From the NCBI RefSeq assembly GCF_024347335.1, contig NZ_AP025463.1, positions 682,001 through 746,000 on the forward strand: 64,000 nt of DNA, written 5' to 3'. Of this stretch, positions 1 through 8,678 are shown in pieces. Every line of letters starts with the position of its first letter. Within the stretch, counting starts at the first letter, position 1. Under the pieces are notes generated by a model. The model saw only the letters and a list, made by a program, of their open reading frames with translations, made no database searches and was not told the origin of the DNA. Made by a program: the position numbers and the translations under genes. This stretch comes from Vibrio celticus (GTDB lineage: Bacteria > Pseudomonadota > Gammaproteobacteria > Enterobacterales > Vibrionaceae).

Positions 1-1
1 C

Positions 2-1186
2 AAGCCTGAGTACATCATGAAGATGGCAACGGAAGCGGGCGTGATGGGCGTTGAACGTTTCATTATTGATGATGGTTGGTTTGTGGGGCGTGATGGTGAA
101 CGTACCGCACTGGGCGACTGGTATTTGGATGAGGTGAAATACCCAAATGGCTTAGAACCTGTGATTGAACATGTTAATCAACAGGGTATGGAGTTCGGGT
201 TGTGGGTTGAACCTGAGATGGTAAGCCAAGATTCTAATCTTTACCGAAATCATCCTGATTGGGTGCTTGGTTTACAAGGGTATCATCAACCATCTGGCCG
301 TTGGCAGTACGTGTTAGACCTACAAAATGAAGCGTGTTTTAACTATTTGTATGAACGCCTCAATGCGCTTTTGACTCGATACAACATCACTTACCTTAAG
401 TGGGACATGAACCGAGAGTTGGTTCAACCTGGGCATCAAGGTAAAGCTGCTGTGCATGGTCAAACTAAAGCGCTATATCGCCTTGTTGATGAGTTGAATC
501 GAGCGCACCCAGAAGTCGAGATTGAATCTTGTTCTTCGGGCGGCGGCCGTATCGATTTTGAAATTCTAAAACGAACACATCGTTTCTGGGCATCGGATTG
601 TAATGATGCCTTAGAGCGCCAAGCCATTCAGAAAGGCATGAGTTACTTCTTCCCACCAGAAGTGATGGGGGCGCACATTGGCCCAGCAGAATGCCACTCA
701 ACCAACCGTCGTCACAGCATCAATATGCGTGGTGTAACTGCACTCATGGGGCATATGGGTGTTGAGCTTGACCCTGTTAAAGAGTCACCGGAAGAGAAAC
801 AAGCATTCTCACATTACATTTCACTGCATAAGCAATTTCGTCATGTTTTGCATTCTGGTCGTAGTTTCCGAATGGATCCTTCGGACAAAAATCAGAACAT
901 TTATGGCGTTGAAAATGACGATGAAATGCTGATCACCGTGTGCCAATTAGCGATGCCTGAATATGCTCTGCCTTCGCCACTTCGTATTAGCTGCGTGGAA
1001 GACAACGCGATGTATCAAGTGAAGTTAGTGGACATGCCAAAAACCAGTTTCCAGTTGATGAAACAACGCCCCCAATGGCTCGACAAAACGTTAACCCTGA
1101 GTGGCGATAACCTCAAAGAGATTGGATTGACCTTACCTATTCTCGACCCAGAGTCTGCCTTGATTGTTCATCTGAAAAAGATATGA
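2..1186 (+). CDS. alpha-galactosidase, GH36 family (5' end outside window)
   Basis: Hydrolyses terminal alpha-galactosides such as melibiose or raffinose. The frame is open to the left edge, so only the C-terminal ~394 residues are present; GH36 enzymes of this type are ~700 residues. The catalytic part of the (beta/alpha)8 barrel is visible: YLKWDMNR with the nucleophile Asp codon at 404-406, SCSSGGGRID, and the acid/base Asp in WASD at 596-598. A C-terminal beta domain follows. There is no signal peptide information. The SSS transporter lies 101 bp downstream on the same strand, so the two probably form an uptake and hydrolysis pair. Family assignment is firm; the exact substrate is inferred. 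Confidence 0.93.
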   Translation, partial: KPEYIMKMATEAGVMGVERFIIDDGWFVGRDGERTALGDWYLDEVKYPNGLEPVIEHVNQQGMEFGLWVEPEMVSQDSNLYRNHPDWVLGLQGYHQPSGRWQYVLDLQNEACFNYLYERLNALLTRYNITYLKWDMNRELVQPGHQGKAAVHGQTKALYRLVDELNRAHPEVEIESCSSGGGRIDFEILKRTHRFWASDCNDALERQAIQKGMSYFFPPEVMGAHIGPAECHSTNRRHSINMRGVTALMGHMGVELDPVKESPEEKQAFSHYISLHKQFRHVLHSGRSFRMDPSDKNQNIYGVENDDEMLITVCQLAMPEYALPSPLRISCVEDNAMYQVKLVDMPKTSFQLMKQRPQWLDKTLTLSGDNLKEIGLTLPILDPESALIVHLKKI

Positions 1187-1239
1187 AACGCTAACTCTGA
1201 GTACCCCTACAAATAAAATTCTAAATATAAAAATATAAT

Positions 1240-1261
1240 CGGCAGCGAGGAATTGCTGCCG
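1240..1261 (+). other. intercistronic hairpin
   Basis: A 7-bp perfect stem (CGGCAGC / GCTGCCG) with an 8-base loop sits between the alpha-galactosidase and the transporter. No T-tract follows, so it is more likely an mRNA-stability or partial attenuation structure than a full terminator. The transporter's ribosome site AAGGAAAA lies just after it. Confidence 0.45.
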
Positions 1262-1287
1262 CAATAACTAAACTTAAGGAAAACAAA

Positions 1288-2982
1288 ATGTCTATTACAG
1301 TTCTGCTGTCATTCTTGTTATTTACTGGTTTTGTTGTCGCGTTTACCTACAACAAAGTTAAAAATGACAAGAACACCTCACAAGACGGTTTCTTTCTTGG
1401 CGGAAGAAGCTTAACCGGTGGTTTGATTGCCAGCTCCCTAATTTTAACCAACTTGAGCGCGACTAGCTTTGTTGGCATGAGTGCACAAGCTTATACCCAT
1501 AACATGAGTGTCATGGGGTGGGAAGTGGCCTCTGGTGTCACTTTGGTGATCATCGCTTTGATGCTGGTACCGCGTTACCTGAAGCAAGGGATAACGACGA
1601 TTCCTGATTTCTTAGAGAGCCGTTACGACATGTCGGTGAAGAAGTTTGTGACGTTACTTTTCTTGTGCCAGTACGTCATCAATATCTTGCCAACCACACT
1701 TTATGCCGGTGCCGTTGTTCTGGGAGAGATCTTTGATGTTCAAGCTCTGCTTAATATTTCAGAATTCAGCTCTATTGCCCTAATTTCAGCGACGATCGGT
1801 CTACTTGGTTTCTTTTACGCGATTTATGGTGGACTCAAAGCGGTCGTGATTGCCGATACTATTAATGGTGTTGGTCTTATTATTGGCGGCATGATGATCC
1901 CCGTGTTTGGTTTAATGGTGTTGGGTGAGGGCAGCTTTGGTGCTGGCTTGGATATTCTGCTTTATGCCGCGCCAGAGAAACTGCAATCGGTTGGTACAGA
2001 GACTGATCCACTGCCGTTCTCAACACTGTTTACTGGTCTGCTTTTGGTGAACTTGTACTACTGGGGTACTGATCAATCCATCATTCAACGCGCATTGGGT
2101 GCTAAGAACCTGAAAGAAGGTCAGAAAGGGGTTATCCTTGCTGGTGCGATTAAGGTTATCTCTCCGCTGTTTTTGATCATTCCAGGTATTATCGCTTTCC
2201 ATATGTTTGGCGCAGATGCTGGTAACCCAGATACCATGTACACTCGTTTAGTGAATGAAGTTTTGCCTAAACCGCTGGTGGGCTTCTTCGTTGCGGTGAT
2301 GTTTGGTGCCATCCTAAGTACATTTAATGGTGTGCTTAACAGTTCGACCACTCTATTTGCATTGAATGTCTACAAACCTTTGTTTGGCCAAGGTAAAACG
2401 GATGAAGAGCTAGTGGGTAAAGGCCGTATCTTTGGCGTTGTGATCGCGATTATCTCGGTATGTATCGCACCATTCATCATGTACGCACCAGAAGGTTTGT
2501 TCCAATACCTACAAATGGTAGCGGGCTTCTTCAGTGTGCCAATCTTCACTATCGTGTTTGTGGGTTACATCTCTAAACGTGTGCCAGCTCTAGCGGCTAA
2601 AGTGGCATTGGTGGTATTTGTAAGTTCATACGCTGCGATGCAGTTAGTGTTCAAAACACCTATTCACTTCTTACACCAATTGGCGATTCTGTTTGTTGTA
2701 TGTACAGCGCTGATGTTCATCATTGGCTACTTTATGCCACGTGAGTCTGAGTACGTGATGCCAGTCAATGAGAATATTGATGTGACACCTTGGGAGTTCC
2801 GTTTCGAGGCTTCGGCTATCATTCTCTACATGGTATTAGGTGCTTACGTGATGTTCTCTGATGTGGGCTTTGTATCTGATGATCCAACCATCATGCAGGT
2901 TTACGGTGTGTGTGGCATCGTGATGTTAGTCGGTATTTTGGGCCGATTAGCAAAGCGTAAGAAAGGACTTGCGACCGCGTAG
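1288..2982 (+). CDS. sodium:solute symporter (SSS/SLC5 family), probable galactoside or galactose transporter
   Basis: A 564-residue inner-membrane protein with about 14 hydrophobic segments. It belongs to the sodium:solute symporter family and carries the NLYYWGTDQSIIQRAL stretch, which closely parallels the NLYYWG.. region of the Vibrio Na+/galactose transporter vSGLT; that region packs near the sugar site in vSGLT. It begins with ATG 8 bases after AAGGAAAA. It follows the alpha-galactosidase, suggesting import of its substrate or of galactose coupled to Na+, which suits a marine bacterium with a Na+ cycle. A shared terminator at 3005-3041 ends it. Family sure, substrate inferred. Confidence 0.88.
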   Translation: MSITVLLSFLLFTGFVVAFTYNKVKNDKNTSQDGFFLGGRSLTGGLIASSLILTNLSATSFVGMSAQAYTHNMSVMGWEVASGVTLVIIALMLVPRYLKQGITTIPDFLESRYDMSVKKFVTLLFLCQYVINILPTTLYAGAVVLGEIFDVQALLNISEFSSIALISATIGLLGFFYAIYGGLKAVVIADTINGVGLIIGGMMIPVFGLMVLGEGSFGAGLDILLYAAPEKLQSVGTETDPLPFSTLFTGLLLVNLYYWGTDQSIIQRALGAKNLKEGQKGVILAGAIKVISPLFLIIPGIIAFHMFGADAGNPDTMYTRLVNEVLPKPLVGFFVAVMFGAILSTFNGVLNSSTTLFALNVYKPLFGQGKTDEELVGKGRIFGVVIAIISVCIAPFIMYAPEGLFQYLQMVAGFFSVPIFTIVFVGYISKRVPALAAKVALVVFVSSYAAMQLVFKTPIHFLHQLAILFVVCTALMFIIGYFMPRESEYVMPVNENIDVTPWEFRFEASAIILYMVLGAYVMFSDVGFVSDDPTIMQVYGVCGIVMLVGILGRLAKRKKGLATA

Positions 2983-3004
2983 ATGAGTTAGGGTAATTAA
3001 AAAC

Positions 3005-3041
3005 GAAAACGCCGCTCTTTGGAAATAGGAGCGGCGTTTTT
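3005..3041. terminator. bidirectional intrinsic terminator
   Basis: A 12-bp stem (AAAACGCCGCTC / GAGCGGCGTTTT) is flanked by A and T runs. It separates the plus-strand symporter from the convergent minus-strand MATE gene and can serve both. Confidence 0.85.
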
Positions 3042-3066
3042 CGATCTTGTGAAGATAAATGGAAGT

Positions 3067-4407
3067 CTAAAAAGAGAATCGAGTCCATTTCTTAGCTCGC
3101 CAGCGATAGGCCATAATGATTCCGCGGAACCACTCGTCCATCGCGATTGCCATCCAAGCACCTAATACGCCATAACCCCAATGCACGCCAAGCAAATAGC
3201 TCATGGCAACCCCAATGCCCCACATGCTGAGAATACCCATTTTGATCGGGAATTTAATGTCGCCAGCGGCCTTTAGACAAGAGATAAAGATCAGGTTAAA
3301 TACTCGGCCAGCTTCAAGAATGATGGAACCTGCAATCAGTGCCGCCGTTAGCGCAATGATCTCTGGATCTTGCGTGAACAGATCGAGAATTTCGAAACGG
3401 AACACATAAACCATGCAGGTAATCGCAGTTGAGGCGATAAAGCCAACCACAAAGTAACGTTGCACGCGCTTGGTGATCTCGTCAATCCAACCCTTACCAA
3501 TGTAATAGCCAGTTTGGATTTGGCTGCCTTGACCAATTGCCAGTGCAAACGCAAAAGAGAGACGAGCGATGTTTTGTGCGTAAGTAAACGCAGCCAGTGA
3601 AGAGGTGCCCATCTGCACCACGAAGAAGGTAATGCTGATCTGAGCCATGTTATAAGAGAGCACTTCTCCTGCGTTCATCGAGCCGATCTTAATGATTTTT
3701 TGATAGATGGCTTTAGGCACAGATTTAAACTGCTTCACTGGTAGATCAATACCTTTGCTTCTGACCACACCAATCAAGATCAACATCCCGATCACTTGGC
3801 TAATGACGGTCGCAGTCGCAACCCCTTGCACGCCGTATACAGGCAAACCAAAAGGTTGATATAAGGCGCAGTAGTTACCGAATACGTTGATAACGCCAGC
3901 AATCATGTTGATCACCATCGGTGACTTTGAATAGCCATGACTGCGCAAAATAGTGGTGAGAACCACACCTATGGTTACATTGAAGGTGAGAGCACCACTG
4001 ATGAACAGGTATTCTTGCGCGTACTGTTCAACTTGAGGTTCGAGTTGATAAAGCGGGATAAAATATTCAGCAACAAGAACGGCAATCACACTCAGTAGCA
4101 CACCTGCAATAATGGCTAGAATGATACTTGCTACACCCACGTGAGCGCTCTCTTGAGTGCGGGAGGCACCGTTGTACTGCGCGATTAAAATACCCGTACC
4201 ACTGCTGACCATGGTCGAAACAATGATCAGGAAAAAGGATATCTGAGAAATAACACCAACGGCAGACACGGCTTTGTCCGAGTATCCCGATAGCATGAAT
4301 ACATCACTGGTGTTGAGTGCGGTTCTTAAAAGAACTTCGATAAAAATTGGCCAGGTGAGCGCAACGATTCCCATACGTTTGTTTAGGGTGGAATCAGCAT
4401 TAGGCAT
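3067..4407 (-). CDS. MATE-family multidrug/toxic compound efflux protein
   Basis: A 446-residue polytopic inner-membrane protein with about 12 hydrophobic segments, arranged as two related halves typical of the multi-antimicrobial extrusion family. The early segment WPIFIEVLLRTALNTSDVFML is where family members begin. These proteins export cationic drugs or metabolites using Na+ or H+ gradients. The C-terminal end (EWFRGIIMAYRWRAKKW) is also typical. It stands alone between two terminators and shows no sequence link to the sugar genes around it. Its substrate cannot be told from sequence. The ribosome site is weak (GAGA about 10 bases before ATG). Confidence 0.88.
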   Translation of the reverse strand: MPNADSTLNKRMGIVALTWPIFIEVLLRTALNTSDVFMLSGYSDKAVSAVGVISQISFFLIIVSTMVSSGTGILIAQYNGASRTQESAHVGVASIILAIIAGVLLSVIAVLVAEYFIPLYQLEPQVEQYAQEYLFISGALTFNVTIGVVLTTILRSHGYSKSPMVINMIAGVINVFGNYCALYQPFGLPVYGVQGVATATVISQVIGMLILIGVVRSKGIDLPVKQFKSVPKAIYQKIIKIGSMNAGEVLSYNMAQISITFFVVQMGTSSLAAFTYAQNIARLSFAFALAIGQGSQIQTGYYIGKGWIDEITKRVQRYFVVGFIASTAITCMVYVFRFEILDLFTQDPEIIALTAALIAGSIILEAGRVFNLIFISCLKAAGDIKFPIKMGILSMWGIGVAMSYLLGVHWGYGVLGAWMAIAMDEWFRGIIMAYRWRAKKWTRFSF

Positions 4408-4799
4408 TTAGGTTTTCTCAAAAAAGGGGTAGGCGACACTATAGTTTAGCGATTATTTAGTAAACGACTATCAAATTAATGTCCGGAAGGCTAATAAGGA
4501 TAAATAAAATTTGAATAAGTCTTCAGAAACCAATGTTTCAATGAGAGTGATGAAATTTTTGAGCGGGATTTCATAGCAAGAGCACTCTTTGTTTTTTTGT
4601 GAGTAAAAGGTTGCCCGTGTTAGCGGAGTACAGCGAATTGAGTAAAAGGATCATGGTAGGCCAAATGGTCTAAGTGCTTGTTGTTCGCTTATTTTGCTTC
4701 AGGTGTAAAAAAGGCACTCAGCGAGATACTGAGTGCCAAAGTCTGAAATTTATGAGGTTATGTTTTCATTGAATTCCAGAAGACAGGTATAGGTTTGAT
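4408..4799. other. intergenic region between MATE gene and ygjK
   Basis: No gene is seen. It contains the promoter side of the MATE gene, an AGTAAACGACT half-site resembling the island's repressor sites (near 4458), an 18-base sequence at 4649-4666 repeated exactly at 21285-21302, and the ygjK terminator at 4705-4738. Confidence 0.6.
4705..4738 (-). terminator. ygjK terminator
   Basis: A 9-bp perfect stem (GGCACTCAG / CTGAGTGCC) with a 7-base loop is followed on the minus strand by a run of six T. It closes the ygjJ-ygjK transcript. Confidence 0.85.
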
Positions 4800-7175
4800 T
4801 TACTCTGCGTCAGTAAAGAAATCGTTGTAAAGCATGTACAGGTGAGCCGCACTCCAAGAGAAGTTTGGTGCGCCTTGTTGTTCACCATTTAGTGGGTTGT
4901 AGTTCTCACGGATAGGACCGTCTTGAACTAACCCATCAGCATGGTCAAAGAACGCGCCTGCCATTTCAATCGCATCATCACGGTAGCCGTAGCTGTCCAT
5001 GCCTTTAAGGCCGAAGTAGAACTGGTCTACCCATACGCGTCCACGCCAGTAAATATCTGGGCCAAATGCTGGGCTAGAAAGCGCTGCCGTACCCAGCGGA
5101 ACGTAGGTGTTGAACTCTGAGGTATCTTTCATCACAGAAACAACCGCATCAGCGTGATCTTGCGTTGCTGCGCCATTGAACAGTGGTGACCACCCTTCAG
5201 GGCCTTTACCACGTTCTACAATCGGTTTACCTGCACAGCCATTGGCTAGTGGTTTGTCTTCAATGCGAATGTCGTAGAAGAAGTTAGTGCCTTCGTCGAA
5301 CATACAAGTGTTGATGTAGTTCGATAGGTGTTCTGCTTTTTCACGGAACTCTTTTGCTTCTGCGTCTTTACCTAGAATGTCAGCCATTTCTGCTAGGTAC
5401 TTGTTATCGCTGTACATGTAGCTTGCTTGGTCGACAGATTCTTGCAGTAGCGAGTAGCCTAGCAGTGTGCCGTCTTCAGCGCGGTTTTGAGCGAACTCAA
5501 CATCCCAATCGCTGCGCTTACCACCGTTTGCAACGTATGCGTCTAGCTGATCTTTATCAATGAAGCCAAATGCGGCTGCATCGTCACGGCCTGATTCCCA
5601 AGATGCAGCCGTTTGTGCGGGGCTCTCGATGTAATCGTAGTTACCCTCTGCAATCACTTTATCCAGTGCCGCTTGGCCTACGACTGTTTCGTGCTTATCG
5701 CCACGAACCACGGTGAAGTACATTTCACCTTCAGGTGTATTGTGTGCTTTGTCGCGTGCTGCGCCGTATTCTGGAACACCGTTGCCGTTGTTATCACGGT
5801 TGCGTAGCCACCAATCATGGTATGCCACGAGCTTTGGATACATCTCTTGTAGCCAAGCTTCGTCGCTGGTGGTCTTGTAGACTTCCATTACTGCCCATGC
5901 TGCTAGGCTTGGTTTGGTGTTACGCTCATTCCAGTTACCGCCGTCGCCGCCACGTTCTGGGCTTAGGTTGTAAGCGAGTAGATCGGGCACGTAGCCCTCA
6001 TCCCAAGGGCGAACGGCATCGTCGGCTTGGATTTGGTAAGCGAACATTGCACGGATGTTATCTTTCGCTACGTCTGGGTTGAAGTGAGCCATTGCGTAGG
6101 CTTGTTTCCATGTGTCCCAAGGCCAAGTTTGGTTACCTGAGAACCAACGCGCGGTTACCGATGGAGTGACAGAATCAAACTCCATCGCACCAGCAGCGCC
6201 ACGCCAGTTACCGTTTAGGGTTTCCATCGCTTTTACCGCAACACGCTCTTGCTCTGGCGTTGCATTCGGGTTGGTCAGGCCCATTTCTAGGTAACCTTCC
6301 CAACGCGCTTCAGATGCGGCTAAGAAGTCGGTCGGGTTTGCCATGATCTTTTTGATTTCTGGCTGTTCAGCTTTCGCTTCTTCTGCCGTTAGAACATGCG
6401 AGTAAGTCGTGTAGATGGTGGTCGATGCTTCAATGTTTGCCGTTGAAGTAAACGCTAAACCATCCACTGTGGTTTGTGTTGGAATCGACTTGTGAACTTG
6501 GTATTCAGATTCACCAGAAGTCAGTAGACCCCACGTTGAACGCACCTTACCGAAAGTCACCTTCAAGCCATCGTCAGTTGCGACGATTTGACGGTCATAC
6601 TCAGGGTAAGTCTCAGCGATTGTTTTGTCGGTTTGTGCCACGCCTTCTTTGGCGTGCGTCTTTTCTAGTAGTTCACCATCCCACACCAATTCAACCGGTG
6701 AGTCGGTGGTGATTTTGGTCTCTAGCAGAGAGGTACGGTTAGAAGCAAAACGCAGCGTCATTTCTACTGTCACATCGTCAGATTTTAGTGTCTGAACCAA
6801 TGCGCCCGGTAGGCTGTAAGTTTCCATCGTGAATTCGATTTTTTTTCCGTCTTTGAACACGCTTAGGCGATCAAAGTTGTCAGCCATGAAGTTGATGTAC
6901 TCTTCGGTAAGCAGAGCAGTACCCGGGAAGCCGCCCATGCCTTCAGCTGTGTCTGGCAGTAGGTGACCGTGCCATGCACCTAAATCGAAGAATGGGTTGA
7001 AACGCTGGTGGTCATCGAAGTCGTAATCACGCATGTATTCTGGTGAGCCAGTACGGTCGATAACGTTCTTAAATTGGCTTGCTTGAAGCTCTTCAGAGCC
7101 TGTATTTGATGAGCAACCAGTAACAACAAGTGCTGCACCGATAGCGATAGCTGCGAATGATTTGTTCAGTTTCAT
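4800..7175 (-). CDS. ygjK: GH63 alpha-glucosidase YgjK, here a lipoprotein
   Basis: A 791-residue glycoside hydrolase of family 63, matching E. coli YgjK along its whole length. Conserved blocks include DDHQRFNPFFDLGAWHG near residue 55, WFSGNQTWPWDTWKQA near 340, AASWESGRDDAA (position of the catalytic acid Asp501 in E. coli) and GPIRENYNPL (catalytic base Glu727). E. coli YgjK prefers nigerose/kojibiose-type glucose linkages and its glycosynthase form makes Glc-alpha-1,2-Gal. Residues 1-21 form a signal peptide ending in a lipobox, VTGC, so this form is probably anchored to the outer membrane. ATG follows AGGAACTCACT; the gene starts 15 bases after ygjJ ends, so they are one transcript. Confidence 0.93.
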   Translation of the reverse strand: MKLNKSFAAIAIGAALVVTGCSSNTGSEELQASQFKNVIDRTGSPEYMRDYDFDDHQRFNPFFDLGAWHGHLLPDTAEGMGGFPGTALLTEEYINFMADNFDRLSVFKDGKKIEFTMETYSLPGALVQTLKSDDVTVEMTLRFASNRTSLLETKITTDSPVELVWDGELLEKTHAKEGVAQTDKTIAETYPEYDRQIVATDDGLKVTFGKVRSTWGLLTSGESEYQVHKSIPTQTTVDGLAFTSTANIEASTTIYTTYSHVLTAEEAKAEQPEIKKIMANPTDFLAASEARWEGYLEMGLTNPNATPEQERVAVKAMETLNGNWRGAAGAMEFDSVTPSVTARWFSGNQTWPWDTWKQAYAMAHFNPDVAKDNIRAMFAYQIQADDAVRPWDEGYVPDLLAYNLSPERGGDGGNWNERNTKPSLAAWAVMEVYKTTSDEAWLQEMYPKLVAYHDWWLRNRDNNGNGVPEYGAARDKAHNTPEGEMYFTVVRGDKHETVVGQAALDKVIAEGNYDYIESPAQTAASWESGRDDAAAFGFIDKDQLDAYVANGGKRSDWDVEFAQNRAEDGTLLGYSLLQESVDQASYMYSDNKYLAEMADILGKDAEAKEFREKAEHLSNYINTCMFDEGTNFFYDIRIEDKPLANGCAGKPIVERGKGPEGWSPLFNGAATQDHADAVVSVMKDTSEFNTYVPLGTAALSSPAFGPDIYWRGRVWVDQFYFGLKGMDSYGYRDDAIEMAGAFFDHADGLVQDGPIRENYNPLNGEQQGAPNFSWSAAHLYMLYNDFFTDAE

Positions 7176-7190
7176 AGTGAGTTCCTGTTA

Positions 7191-8249
7191 TTACCAGTAG
7201 AAGTATTGCATTGCGAACACTTGTGCGTCGCCGATTTCAGTGTCGCTGCCTACGCCAAAGCGGCTATCGAAAGCAGTCGCAAATGTGCCGTTGCCGTATT
7301 CGTACCAAACGCCCGCGTTGATGTAAGAGGTGATTTCTTTGTCGCCGTTGTCACCATCAAAGTTTGCGTAGTTGTAGGCTGCCGAAAGGTAAACGCCCTG
7401 AGCCGCTTCGTACCAAGCACTGGTTTGAATGCCTGATTCGCTACCGAAAGACTCTTGGTTACCTTTATCGGTGTCGTGCCAAATACGCGTAGCGAAGTTT
7501 TTGTATTCAGCACCCAATAGCAATAGTTCACCGCCATCGTTGTTACGCACTTCACCGCCACCCATTAGGGTTAAATCATCGGTCAGATCGTATTGGAGGT
7601 AACCGTTGACCATGGCGTTCTTATCTTTCCATTGGTCTGCAAAGTTGTCGTATTTACCGAAGTGAATCAGTGCATCGTCTTCAGAGAAGTCAGATTCTGG
7701 CGCGAAAGAAACGCTGTAGCGTAGCTTGCCTTCTAGGTTTTGGATCTTCACACCAACATGCACGTCACGCGTGTTTGAGATCGCGTAGCCGTACTCGACG
7801 GTAGGGTCACCCCACCATTGAACGTCATCCAATGAAGAGTCCATACGACCAACAATAAATTCTGTTTTAGCGTCGGTGCGGTAGCCAGCGTAAAAGCGGT
7901 TAAAGCCACCTTCGAAGCCGCCCCAGCCATGGCCAGTTGCCCAAGCATTGCCTTCGTCGTCAGCTTGTACTGTCCAGCCTTCCATGTAAGCAAGACCGAA
8001 CCAATTTCCGTGCTCGATAGCCAAGCCTGCTTCGATGTAAGTACCGTCTGCATAACGGCCTTTGTCGTCGCCTTCTAGTGCAACGTGACCACCAAGGCCA
8101 AGCTCACCATAGAAGTTAAATAGGGTTTCTGTTTTAGGGGGCTGAGTGTCGCTGTGGTTAGCGGCTGTTTCATCAGCGTGGGCATTAGCCGTTAGAGCAG
8201 CAAGGATACAGCTTGTAATAAGAGTGGTTTTAGTAAAACTACTTTTCAT
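7191..8249 (-). CDS. ygjJ: outer-membrane protein YgjJ
   Basis: A beta-barrel-like outer-membrane protein of about 352 residues, homologous to E. coli YgjJ. It has a signal peptide (cleavage after AHA near residue 25), alternating aromatic/polar strands, and a C-terminal ...AMQYFYW ending in an aromatic residue, the usual barrel-assembly signal. Blocks such as NFYGELGLGG, YIEAGLAIEHGNWFGL and EGWTVQADDEGNAW match YgjJ. It probably admits or binds the sugar substrate for YgjK, but no function has been shown that I know of. I prefer the ATG at 8249; a GTG three codons upstream (8258) is possible. A palindrome 172 bases upstream (8421-8434) marks its own promoter region. Confidence 0.88.
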   Translation of the reverse strand: MKSSFTKTTLITSCILAALTANAHADETAANHSDTQPPKTETLFNFYGELGLGGHVALEGDDKGRYADGTYIEAGLAIEHGNWFGLAYMEGWTVQADDEGNAWATGHGWGGFEGGFNRFYAGYRTDAKTEFIVGRMDSSLDDVQWWGDPTVEYGYAISNTRDVHVGVKIQNLEGKLRYSVSFAPESDFSEDDALIHFGKYDNFADQWKDKNAMVNGYLQYDLTDDLTLMGGGEVRNNDGGELLLLGAEYKNFATRIWHDTDKGNQESFGSESGIQTSAWYEAAQGVYLSAAYNYANFDGDNGDKEITSYINAGVWYEYGNGTFATAFDSRFGVGSDTEIGDAQVFAMQYFYW

Positions 8250-8420
8250 TTTAATCACTTCTGTGTCGGGGTTGTAAATGAAGGTTCGTAAGCAGTTCTG
8301 ACTTCTAATATGGGGTGCTCTTCAAGGCGTATTGGTCAGGTTACTTACGATCGCAAAACCGATATTAATGATAATTTTGATGTTTAAAATTAATTCAGTT
8401 TAAAAGTGTGATCTATTTTT

Positions 8421-8434
8421 AGTAAATATTTACT
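8421..8434. promoter_or_regulatory. candidate LacI-family operator upstream of ygjJ
   Basis: A perfect 14-bp palindrome, AGTAAATATTTACT. It resembles the AGTAAAA...TTTTACT palindrome before ebgA, so EbgR may control both transcripts. Binding is inferred from similarity only. Confidence 0.5.
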
Positions 8435-8597
8435 TTGTTTTTATTTTGACTTTAAGTTGAATGTGTAGAGGCATGGCTAGGGTGGTAGCTATTCAGTCAG
8501 CGAATCACTTTGTAGGCGGTTAGATTGTTGAATCGAATGTCTTCTTTCTTGAATAGCTTTGATGAAATCTAGGTGTTGAGTAGAAGTGTTCCAACAA

Positions 8598-8628
8598 ATA
8601 AAAAGGCACTCACCAAATGCGAGTGCCT
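8598..8628 (-). terminator. terminator of the broken ygjI copy
   Basis: A 7-bp stem (GGCACTC / GAGTGCC) with a T-run on the minus strand. Its stem is nearly that of the ygjK terminator. It separates ygjJ-ygjK from the genes upstream, so these need their own promoter. The rest of 8259-8678 has no gene. Confidence 0.75.
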
Positions 8629-8678
8629 GAAGTTTAAATGTGAGTGCCTTAAGTTTTCAATCAGAGTGTAGGGTAAAA

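Noticed and set aside
7250..8053. Open frames antisense or out of frame within ygjJ
   Set aside because: They overlap a well-supported gene completely and have compositional bias explained by its codon use.
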